41,797 nucleotides of DNA, from the IMG/VR virus record IMGVR_UViG_3300013094_000006, positions 1 to 41,797 of that record; one strand, written 5' to 3'. This document shows positions 23,456 through 28,867 of this stretch, piece by piece (within the stretch, counting starts at the first letter, position 1; each line of letters starts with the position of its first letter). Both the position numbers and the translations under genes were made by a program. The DNA comes from a virus. The notes beneath the pieces were generated by a model. The model saw only the letters and a program-made list of their open reading frames with translations, searched no databases and was not told the DNA's origin.

Positions 23456-23613
23456 CAGTGGGTCGGCTTCCCTGCCTTGGCACGCTTGACGACGGCGGCA
23501 TCAATGGCCTTGTCCTCCCACGACCCGCAAGCGATCCCATGCTTGTGATCCCACGCGTGATCGGCGGTCATGGCCTTCTTGACTGCGCTGGCCTTGGATT
23601 TGGCGGTTCCCAT
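23455..23613 (-). CDS. Small basic protein, 52 aa, first gene of the late operon
   Basis: ATG at 23613; MGTAKSKASAVKKAMTADHAWDHKHGIACGSWEDKAIDAAVVKRAKAG... with a His/Trp-rich centre. Its stop overlaps the start of the 38-aa gene. There is no good Shine-Dalgarno directly before the ATG; the leader element at 23642-23658 lies ~28 bases upstream. As the first late gene it may be regulatory. Not recognised. Confidence 0.5.
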   Translation of the reverse strand: MGTAKSKASAVKKAMTADHAWDHKHGIACGSWEDKAIDAAVVKRAKAGKPTH

Positions 23614-23641
23614 GGCGCCGAGGGTACGAACAGGGGTGCTC

Positions 23642-23658
23642 AGGAACCTCTCACTTTC
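23642..23658 (-). promoter_or_regulatory. Conserved leader element, copy 4 (one mismatch)
   Basis: GAAAGTGAGAGGTTCCT on the minus strand (last base differs), upstream of the first late gene. Together with copy 5 on the opposite strand it flanks a ~51-base spacer (23659-23709), giving a divergent arrangement at the border of late and early regions. Confidence 0.7.
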
Positions 23659-23709
23659 ACCCTGTCATCTCAAACTAAGATAGGCCCGAAACATGCCATC
23701 TGAAATGAT

Positions 23710-23726
23710 GAACGTGAGAGGTTCCC
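23710..23726 (+). promoter_or_regulatory. Conserved leader element, copy 5 (plus strand, one mismatch)
   Basis: GAACGTGAGAGGTTCCC on the plus strand. As in copy 2 it is followed after one base by ATGAGG, but the frame stops after five codons (MRSCD). It faces away from copy 4 and into the non-coding region. Confidence 0.7.
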
Positions 23727-23754
23727 AATGAGGTCGTGTGATTAGGTCACTCCT

Positions 23755-23776
23755 ACGCCCGCATAGCGACGGGCGT
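23755..23776 (+). other. Hairpin after the five-codon leader frame
   Basis: Seven-base arms ACGCCCG and CGGGCGT with an eight-base loop, ten bases after the stop of the MRSCD frame. No T-run follows, so it is not a standard intrinsic terminator; an attenuator or processing structure is possible. Confidence 0.5.
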
Positions 23777-24209
23777 GCGACCCTCACCGGGCCTGCCTAC
23801 CGCGTCAGATGCGGCTCACCTTCCGCGTCCACAAGCGCCTCTGAGAGATGGGGCCAACAGCGTGACGCACAAACCGAGGACCTAAGGACCCTCGATGCCG
23901 GCAGGGAGTGGCAGCTCATCGAAAGAACGAGCTTGGGAGCACTGGCATAACTAGGTGACAGCGCCGAAGGCTCATCTGTAAATCAGATAGGTCTCGAGAC
24001 GAGGTGGAGGCTCTGAGATGGGTGGTGAGCTTCCAGGTGGGTGAAACGCTCAGATCCTTGCGAACATTGGGGGTTGGGGGCTACTGCGGGGGCCATTGGA
24101 GGTGTTTGCGAGATTCGCACACTCCCGCACGCCTCCTCCCGGCAGGACCCGAGGGGGGCGGGGGGGGGTACCTCACTGGCGCCACGTTCTCCCATGTCAG
24201 AGCACTAAT

Positions 24210-24233
24210 CCGGGGAAGTGCACACTTCCCCGG
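24210..24233. other. Perfect 11-bp-arm hairpin / palindrome
   Basis: CCGGGGAAGTG and CACTTCCCCGG are separated by two bases. It could be a terminator stem, a protein-binding palindrome or part of an origin. No T-run follows. Confidence 0.6.
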
Positions 24234-24257
24234 AGCACCTCGAGCAGCTCGGGGAGG

Positions 24258-24280
24258 GGTGTCCTAGTCACCTAGACACC
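24258..24280. promoter_or_regulatory. Operator-like inverted repeat containing GTGTCCTAGTCA
   Basis: GGTGTC and GACACC flank an inner CTAG...CTAG, giving a 9-bp imperfect dyad. Its 12-mer GTGTCCTAGTCA (24259-24270) recurs exactly, inverted, at 24441-24452 over the -10 box of the early promoter. Confidence 0.55.
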
Positions 24281-24292
24281 TCGAGGGTGTCC

Positions 24293-24310
24293 TACTGACT
24301 GCGACACGTT
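24293..24310 (+). promoter_or_regulatory. Operator-like direct repeat, upstream copy
   Basis: The 18-mer TACTGACTGCGACACGTT matches 24438-24455 (TACTGACTAGGACACGTT) at 16 of 18 positions, same strand, 145 bases apart. A repressor or activator site is the simplest reading. Confidence 0.55.
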
Positions 24311-24412
24311 CACGAGGCGCCACCTCAGCACCTCCACCGCCACGTCCTGCACCTGCTACCCCTCCACCTCTCACCCTCCTCGAGGAGCTCCAAGGAATCT
24401 GAGCTAGGGGGA

Positions 24413-24441
24413 TTGACACTAGCGACTAACCCCGTCATACT
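24413..24441 (+). promoter_or_regulatory. Early promoter, TTGACA-17-CATACT
   Basis: Perfect -35 box (24413-24418), 17-base spacer, -10 box CATACT (24436-24441). It should start the plus-strand early operon near 24448. The operator repeat 24438-24455 overlaps the -10 box and start site, the usual place for repression. Confidence 0.75.
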
Positions 24442-24455
24442 GACTAGGACACGTT
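24438..24455 (+). promoter_or_regulatory. Operator-like direct repeat over the early promoter
   Basis: TACTGACTAGGACACGTT, repeat of 24293-24310; contains the inverted copy of GTGTCCTAGTCA. A related sequence TTACTACGACAC (10 of 12) lies at 26063-26074 just after the -10 box of the ardA promoter, suggesting one regulator for both. Confidence 0.55.
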
Positions 24456-24493
24456 ACGATAGGCGTAAGGTGCGAGATAGATGGGGGTTAGCT

Positions 24494-24745
24494 ATGGGAC
24501 GGAATAGGACGGTCAACCTCGAGGGGTGCGTCGACTGCCTAATGATGGCGGCAAATGGCCTCGAGGGGTGCGACATGACGCCTGAGGAGCTCGAGCGTGT
24601 CGAACGGGGGTTCGCCTCGTGGCACGAGGAGGGGTTCATTATCGTGCCCGGACACGACGATGGCGGGTTCTCGTGGTCGACTTGCCAAGTGTGCGGCTCA
24701 CGCTTGGGCGGCGACCGTTTCGAGCTCACGGCGGTGTCACGATGA
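24494..24745 (+). CDS. Small zinc-ribbon protein, 83 aa
   Basis: ATG at 24494 is used because the longer frame would start inside the promoter. Cys pairs CVDC (residues 12-15 region) and CQVC near the C-terminus, the latter in the sequence FSWSTCQVCGSRLGGDRFE. This 'CxDCL...ANG...FSxSxCxxCGSxLxGDR' pattern is widespread among small early proteins of phages and plasmids with no proven function. First gene of the early operon; GGGGG lies six bases before the ATG. Confidence 0.75.
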   Translation: MGRNRTVNLEGCVDCLMMAANGLEGCDMTPEELERVERGFASWHEEGFIIVPGHDDGGFSWSTCQVCGSRLGGDRFELTAVSR

Positions 24746-25077
24746 CGGCGCCACGTTCCTACCGTGACAGGGGGCAATTGTTCGGGCACGATGGTGAGAC
24801 CTCATGGGTCGAACCGGGGCTATTCGACCCGGCGCCGGTGAACGATGCCGCCACGCTTGAGCCCCTCGAGGTGCGTGCATGGCGCATCGTTGCCGCTGCC
24901 GCCGAGTTAGTGCGAGACCTCGAGGGGGGTGACCGTGTCGACGCGCTCCTAGGGGAGCTATGGCGCCTTGAGCGAAGGACTTATGACGCGATAGAGCGAG
25001 ACGACGCCTTGCGGTGGATCGTGCCCGGTGAGGCGTTGCCTGCCCTCCTCGAGTCCCTCAAGAGAGGTGAGTCATGA
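24742..25077 (+). CDS. Unknown early protein, 111 aa
   Basis: ATG at 24742 overlaps the previous stop (ATGA), so the longer upstream frame is rejected. The N-terminus is polar (MTAPRSYRDRGQLFGHD), with SWVEPGLFDP, then a helical C-terminal half (VRAWRIVAAAAELVRDLEGGDRVDALLGELWRLERRTYDAIERDDAL). Not recognised; likely translated together with the ParB-like gene that it overlaps. Confidence 0.65.
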   Translation: MTAPRSYRDRGQLFGHDGETSWVEPGLFDPAPVNDAATLEPLEVRAWRIVAAAAELVRDLEGGDRVDALLGELWRLERRTYDAIERDDALRWIVPGEALPALLESLKRGES

Positions 25078-26042
25078 CGGCGCTACTTGACCCCGTGGCA
25101 CCTAGCGCCACCATTCTACCCCTCGAGGTTATCGGGGTGTGGAAGAACTACCGGGAGGAGCACGCCGATAACGTCGACACACTCGCGGCCGACATGATGC
25201 GCCGGGGGTACTCGAGCGCGTACCCCCTCGAGGTAGTGAGAGACCCCGACACGCCGGGACGGTATCTCGTGGCCGCGGGTCACCATCGCCGGGCGGCGGC
25301 GATTGCCGCGGGTCTCCTCGAGGTGCCCGCTGTAGTGCATGAGGGTGTCGCGCCGGGGTCTCGTGCGTTCTTCCGCGTGCAATTGCGCGAGAACCTCACG
25401 CGGCGCCAGTCTAACCCCTTGGAGGAGGGTCTACAGCTTGCCGCCATGGTGGAGAATGGCGCCACGCTCGAGGACCTCCAAGACTGCACCGGGCACGGTG
25501 CCGCGTGGGTCACGTCTCGCCTCGAGTTGGCCGGCCTGCACCCCCTGGCGCAGTCTCTCGCGGTCACGCGGGGCTATGGCATACGTTGGGCAGTCCTACT
25601 CGCGGACCTCGAGCACGAGACGCAAGCGACATTGTGCCGCCTACTAGGTGACGCGTCGACCATGAGCCTCGAGGGGTGGCGGCAGACTGTCGACCGGGCC
25701 CGACGCGAGGAGAATGAGCGCCGCCAGACTGCACTATTCGACGGGGGAGCGTTCACCCTCGAGGTGGAAGAGTGGAGCACGACGCTAGGCGCATACGTGG
25801 CAGAGGGTGAGTCTCTCACCGTCGACGCGCTCGAGGCTACTGACACGACACCGCTAGGACTCGCGGAGATTGCCACGCGGCTAGGTGTAGCTCGGGCGAC
25901 TGCCTACAAGTGGCAGGCAAGGGGGCTGCTCCCGGCGCCGGACCTCGCCCTAGCCATGGGCCCCCTATGGCACGCCGGGACCGTTGACCGATGGGCACGC
26001 GAGACCGGGCGCACAAATTCCCCCGCACCCCTTGACAAGTAA
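25074..26042 (+). CDS. ParB-N domain protein fused to a C-terminal helix-turn-helix, 322 aa
   Basis: Residues ~15-110 form a ParB/sulfiredoxin-like domain: PLEVVRDPDTPGRYLVAAGHHRRAAAIAAG (GHHRRAAA is the nucleotide-binding box II-like motif) and RVQLRENLTRRQSNPLEEGLQLAAMVENG. A helix-turn-helix follows (~125-155). Residues ~265-310 (TPLGLAEIATRLGVARATAYKWQARGLLPAPDLAL...WHAGTVDRWA) are a second, excisionase/MerR-like HTH. It could regulate early genes or act in replication or partition; no ParA gene is present. ATGA overlap with the upstream gene; the ardA promoter lies in its 3' end. Confidence 0.78.
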   Translation: MTALLDPVAPSATILPLEVIGVWKNYREEHADNVDTLAADMMRRGYSSAYPLEVVRDPDTPGRYLVAAGHHRRAAAIAAGLLEVPAVVHEGVAPGSRAFFRVQLRENLTRRQSNPLEEGLQLAAMVENGATLEDLQDCTGHGAAWVTSRLELAGLHPLAQSLAVTRGYGIRWAVLLADLEHETQATLCRLLGDASTMSLEGWRQTVDRARREENERRQTALFDGGAFTLEVEEWSTTLGAYVAEGESLTVDALEATDTTPLGLAEIATRLGVARATAYKWQARGLLPAPDLALAMGPLWHAGTVDRWARETGRTNSPAPLDK

Positions 26043-26060
26043 TAACCGCTAGTGTTTACT
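26032..26060 (+). promoter_or_regulatory. Promoter for ardA, TTGACA-17-TTTACT
   Basis: -35 box 26032-26037, 17-base spacer, -10 box 26055-26060. It overlaps the end of the ParB-like gene. A CTAGT-gttt-ACTAG dyad (26049-26062) covers the -10 box and an operator-like TTACTACGACAC follows. Confidence 0.72.
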
Positions 26061-26080
26061 AGTTACTACGACACACAAAC

Positions 26081-26094
26081 ACCCTACGTAGGGT
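26081..26094. promoter_or_regulatory. Perfect 14-bp palindrome ACCCTACGTAGGGT in the ardA leader
   Basis: Located ~20 bases after the predicted start of transcription and just before the ribosome-binding site. It shares the TACGTA core and length with the palindrome GTCTTACGTAAGAC at 38749-38762. A dimeric regulator site is likely. Confidence 0.6.
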
Positions 26095-26111
26095 GAGAGG
26101 AGATAGGAACC

Positions 26112-26702
26112 ATGACGATCGACACGACGACAGAGGAGCTCCGGGCGTGGGTGGGGTGCCTTGCCTGCTATAACGCGGGGCACCTCGTGGGCCGGTGGCT
26201 CGAGGCTGGCGACTGCGCAGAGGTGACTAGCGCCACGATTCACGAGGGTGTCGCCCGCGTGACCATCGACGATGACATGGCGTGGGGCGCCGATGGTCCG
26301 CACGAGGAGCTTTGGTGCATGGACCTCGAGGGGTTCCCCGCTGAGTGCGGCGAGATGAGCCCCGCCGATGCCGCGCGCATCGCGGCCGGGCTCGAGCAGA
26401 TTGACACGGACACTTGCGGCAACCGTGCCGCGTTTCTCGCGTTCCTCGCTAATGAGGGCACCCGGCTGCTCGAGGTCGACGATGACACCATGGACCGATT
26501 CCGGGACGCGTTCCAAGGCGAGTGGGACAGCGAGGAGGGGTTCGCTGAGAACCTCGCGGAGGAGCTCGGAGCCGTCGACCGTGATGCATCATGGCCCAAC
26601 GACTGCATCGACTGGAAGCGTGCCGCGCGCGAGTTGTTCATGGGCGACTACCACAGCGCCCGCGCCGATGGCGGCACCGTCTACGTGTTCCGGGCGTTCT
26701 GA
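26112..26702 (+). CDS. ardA: ArdA-family anti-restriction protein, 196 aa
   Basis: The N-terminus RAWVGCLACYNAGHLVGRWLEA, the central NEGTRLLEVDDDTMDRFRDAFQGEWDSEEGFAENLAEELG and the C-terminus CIDWKRAARELFMGDYHSARADGGTVYVFRAF match the ArdA layout and length (~165-200 aa). ArdA proteins mimic B-form DNA with acidic surfaces and block type I restriction-modification enzymes in the cytoplasm; the high Asp/Glu content here fits. It has its own promoter, so it can be made early on entry. AGGAGATAGGAACC precedes the ATG. Confidence 0.88.
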   Translation: MTIDTTTEELRAWVGCLACYNAGHLVGRWLEAGDCAEVTSATIHEGVARVTIDDDMAWGADGPHEELWCMDLEGFPAECGEMSPADAARIAAGLEQIDTDTCGNRAAFLAFLANEGTRLLEVDDDTMDRFRDAFQGEWDSEEGFAENLAEELGAVDRDASWPNDCIDWKRAARELFMGDYHSARADGGTVYVFRAF

Positions 26703-27022
26703 TGACCCCCGCGCCGGTCTACATCGCCACGGGCGAGGAGGTCTACCTTGCGCAGCAGTACCACGGGGGGCAGTCGTCAATGCTCTACGCGGTCGCCAGC
26801 ACGGGGGCATTGACCCCCGGCAACCTCTACCGCGACACCCTCGAGGAGCGGGCGAACCTCGCCCGGTGGCTCTGGCTCGAGGTGCGTGAGGCGCTGCGAG
26901 ATGCGTGGTCGGGCGATTCTTTCGACCCGGCGCCAGACGTCGACACGCTCGAGGCGTGGGCAGCGAAGCTCTACGCCCTCTCTGAGGACCTCGAGGCGGC
27001 GCTCGAGGGGGTGGCGGCATGA
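26702..27022 (+). CDS. Unknown early protein, 106 aa
   Basis: ATG at 26702 overlaps the ardA stop (TGATG); the longer frame that starts inside ardA is rejected. Helical, acidic C-terminal part (LARWLWLEVREALRDAWSGDSFDPAPDVDTLEAWAAKLYALSEDLEAAL). Co-translation with ardA suggests a linked role, perhaps also host defence evasion, but there is no sequence evidence for this. Confidence 0.65.
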   Translation: MTPAPVYIATGEEVYLAQQYHGGQSSMLYAVASTGALTPGNLYRDTLEERANLARWLWLEVREALRDAWSGDSFDPAPDVDTLEAWAAKLYALSEDLEAALEGVAA

Positions 27023-27189
27023 CTGCCCCGCTCCCCCTCGTGTGGGCACTAATCGGCGCTAGCGCCGGTCTCCTCGCAACACCTCGCAACGGTGCCGAGC
27101 TTGTGCCCGCTCTCACCATGCTCGCCGGGGCTCTCGTGGGGAGTCTCCTGCACGTTCTGAGAGAGAGGAGGTCTAGTCGGCGGTGGTAG
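27019..27189 (+). CDS. Small two-span membrane protein, 56 aa
   Basis: ATG at 27019 overlaps the upstream stop (ATGA). MTAPLPLVWALIGASAGLLATP and ELVPALTMLAGALVGSLLHVL are two hydrophobic spans, ending in a basic tail (LRERRSSRRW). Possible roles include superinfection exclusion or membrane anchoring; nothing firmer can be said. Confidence 0.6.
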   Translation: MTAPLPLVWALIGASAGLLATPRNGAELVPALTMLAGALVGSLLHVLRERRSSRRW

Positions 27190-27203
27190 TCGCCGGATCA
27201 ACT

Positions 27204-27231
27204 ACGGCGCCGGGGTTCGCTCCGGCGTCGT
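27204..27231 (+). other. GC-rich hairpin in the early operon
   Basis: Ten-base arms (ACGGCGCCGG and CCGGCGTCGT, one G-T wobble) with an eight-base loop, in the 84-base gap between two early genes. No T-run, so more likely a pause, partial terminator or RNA-stability element than a full terminator. Confidence 0.5.
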
Positions 27232-27273
27232 GGCTGGCACGGCGCCAGGACAGAAAGAGATAGGGGTTAGATC

Positions 27274-27759
27274 ATGGGCTATGGGTACGGTTACAACCCT
27301 CGCACCGGGCGCGAGATGCTCTCATGTGACGGGTGCGGGACCATCGGCGGAGTGAGAAAGCGAAAGTGCGTTTTCATGGTCACTTACATCGACGGCTCCC
27401 GGTTGCACTACTGCCAAGCTCCCGCGTTGTGCTCGGAGTGTTTCGCCCGTGAGGGTGGCGCTCGAGGTGTGCATGCCCGGTGCGAGGAGGGCGCAGCGGC
27501 GAGCCAACGCAATTACGACCTCGAGCGGCAGCGCCTTGAGGTGGGTGACGCCCGCATCGCTTCGCGCTTCGGTTCTTGGCATGACCTCGTGCCGGTGGGC
27601 CTCGTGGGGGCTATCTATCGAGACCGGCAGGGCCAGGAGACCTACGTTCTCGTGGCCGCAGACAGCGACGACCGTACCGCCGACTGGCTCTCGGAGGTTG
27701 CCAACCCGCACCCGTGGCCGGGAATGGTGGCGGCGAGCTCTAAGGGGGTGGCGGCATGA
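27274..27759 (+). CDS. Cys-rich early protein, 161 aa
   Basis: Starts MGYGYGYNPRTGREML with a GAGATAGGGGTTAG leader 5-17 bases upstream. Cysteines fall as CDGC, then C at KRKC, YC, CSEC and ARC, compatible with one or two zinc sites in the N-terminal ~70 residues. The C-terminal half has GLVGAIYRDRQGQETYVLVAADSDDRTADWLSE. Not recognised; likely DNA-, RNA- or protein-binding. Confidence 0.65.
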   Translation: MGYGYGYNPRTGREMLSCDGCGTIGGVRKRKCVFMVTYIDGSRLHYCQAPALCSECFAREGGARGVHARCEEGAAASQRNYDLERQRLEVGDARIASRFGSWHDLVPVGLVGAIYRDRQGQETYVLVAADSDDRTADWLSEVANPHPWPGMVAASSKGVAA

Positions 27760-28004
27760 GCTGGCGATACGTTCCCGCGGGCCTCTCGCCCGCGTTCTAC
27801 ACCCTCGAGCATGCCGGGTTTGAGGTGTCGGTCCACGACACCGCCGACCTCGTGCGCCCCGAGGAGGTCGACGCCGACAGCCGCTATGGGTGGTTGGTCT
27901 CGAGTAACGGCGAGCCGCTGGCGACGGGGTACGCCGGGAGTGCTGAGGTGGCGATGCGCCACGCAGAATGGGCGCTAGGTGACCTCGAGGAGGTGATGGC
28001 ATGA
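27756..28004 (+). CDS. Unknown early protein, 82 aa
   Basis: ATGA overlaps at both ends. Small alpha/beta protein (FYTLEHAGFEVSVHDTADLV, RYGWLVSSNGEPLATGYAGSAEVAMRHAEWAL) reminiscent of small DUF-type phage proteins with a strand-strand-helix fold. Function unknown. Confidence 0.65.
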   Translation: MSWRYVPAGLSPAFYTLEHAGFEVSVHDTADLVRPEEVDADSRYGWLVSSNGEPLATGYAGSAEVAMRHAEWALGDLEEVMA

Positions 28005-28246
28005 GCACGACCGTCGACAGTGTGACGGTGGAGCGGTTGCACCCTTCGGGTGCCTATCTGATCCAGGCCTACGTCACCGAAGGCTACGACGACGAACCGC
28101 ACGGGCTCGCGTGGTGGACCTCCCCCGTTGCGTTCTACGGATACGACAGCCGAGAGGAGGCGGTCGACGCGTTCCTCGAGGGGCTCGCTAATGAGGGGCT
28201 CGCCACGCATGACGATGGCGAGACCGTGGTGGAGGTGATGGCATGA
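28001..28246 (+). CDS. Unknown early protein, 81 aa
   Basis: ATGA overlaps at both ends. Pattern VERLHPSGAYLIQAYVTEGYDDEPHGLAWWTSPVAFYGYDSREEAVDAFLEGL suggests a beta-beta-helix fold similar in size and layout to the preceding gene; the two may be distant duplicates. Function unknown. Confidence 0.65.
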   Translation: MSTTVDSVTVERLHPSGAYLIQAYVTEGYDDEPHGLAWWTSPVAFYGYDSREEAVDAFLEGLANEGLATHDDGETVVEVMA

Positions 28247-28470
28247 GTCGCCCCTCTGAGAATGAGCACCGGGCTAATCGTGCGTTTCGCACGATGCTTG
28301 TCTACGGGCAGTATGCGGGCGAGGAGAATGAGGATCAGGAGACCCTCATTGTGGACCTCATGACCGACCTCCTGCACGATGCCAAGAACTGCGGCTACGA
28401 CCTCGCCGCCTGCCTCGAGCGGGCCAGGATGCACTACGACGCCGAGGTGCTCGAGGGGGTGGAGTCATGA
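28243..28470 (+). CDS. Unknown early protein, 75 aa
   Basis: ATGA overlaps at both ends. Helical and acidic: NRAFRTMLVYGQYAGEENEDQETLIVDLMTDLLHDAKNCGYDLAACLERARMHYDAEVLEG. The 'DLMTDLLHDAKNCGYDLAACLERARMHYDAEV' stretch is a pattern often seen in small plasmid and phage proteins; role unknown. Confidence 0.65.
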   Translation: MSRPSENEHRANRAFRTMLVYGQYAGEENEDQETLIVDLMTDLLHDAKNCGYDLAACLERARMHYDAEVLEGVES

Positions 28471-28706
28471 GGCGCCACCTCCGGGTCGCTCGAGCTCTCG
28501 CCACTGATCCCACGATCCCCCGATGGCTCCGGGCGCTAGTCGCCTTCGGTCTCCTGCCCATACCGGGACCCGTGGACAACGTGGCGCTCATTGTGGCGCT
28601 TGGGGTCTTGTGGGTTCGACACCGGGCCAGGATCGCCCACCACTACGCGATGCACGCTCCGCTGGCGCCCCTCGAGGCGCTTGACACTTGGGGGGCATGG
28701 TCATGA
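28467..28706 (+). CDS. Small membrane protein, DUF1232/YkvA-like, 79 aa
   Basis: ATGA overlaps at both ends. RALATDPTIPRWLRALVAFGLLPIPGPVDNVALIVALGVLWVRHR contains two hydrophobic stretches around a PxPGPxDN turn, like the 'SPIDLIPD' turn of YkvA-family proteins. Probably a two-span inner-membrane protein. Function unknown. Confidence 0.6.
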   Translation: MRRHLRVARALATDPTIPRWLRALVAFGLLPIPGPVDNVALIVALGVLWVRHRARIAHHYAMHAPLAPLEALDTWGAWS

Positions 28707-28867
28707 TCGGCACCCTCACGATGGACCAGGAGCAACTACTCGCCCTCGCGCTCATCGTGGCGCGGTGGGAGTGCGAACGTCTCGAGGCGACCGCCGAGGA
28801 GACTGCAAGGGTGCTCGCCGGGGTGCGGGCAGGAATGATGGACACGTTCAGAAAGGACTCCGCATGA
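28703..28867 (+). CDS. Small helical protein, 54 aa, just before the RuvB-like gene
   Basis: ATG at 28703 overlaps the previous stop (ATGA) and its own stop overlaps the next start. MIGTLTMDQEQLLALALIVARWECERLEATAEETARVLAGVRAGMMDTF is one long amphipathic helix pair. Overlap on both sides supports it as a gene. No known function. Confidence 0.55.
   Translation: MIGTLTMDQEQLLALALIVARWECERLEATAEETARVLAGVRAGMMDTFRKDSA

Larger units (their letters stand above)
23727..24412. other. Non-coding divergent control region with hairpins, G-runs and repeats
   Basis: About 690 bases with no convincing gene. It holds a five-codon frame at 23728-23745, a hairpin at 23755-23776 (ACGCCCG/CGGGCGT), an ATCTG-taaat-CAGAT hairpin near 23974-23988, three GGGGG runs at 24069-24092, a hairpin at 24102-24122, a 15-of-16 G run at 24153-24168, an 11-bp-arm hairpin at 24210-24233, operator-like repeats at 24258-24310 and four CTCGAG words. 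Candidates are a replication origin, a regulatory RNA or a long untranslated leader; I found no tRNA. Confidence 0.6.

Noticed and set aside
23941-24020. A possible tRNA around the CTGTAAATC sequence
   Set aside because: Only one short hairpin forms; the anticodon stem does not pair in tRNA register, and there is no T-arm or acceptor stem.
24413-24493. Longer N-terminus of the first early gene from 24413
   Set aside because: This start coincides with the promoter -35 box and would precede the predicted transcript start; ATG 24494 is better.
28591-28863. Longer 406-aa form of the RuvB-like protein
   Set aside because: The upstream extension overlaps two small genes in other frames, and RuvB homology starts right after ATG 28864.
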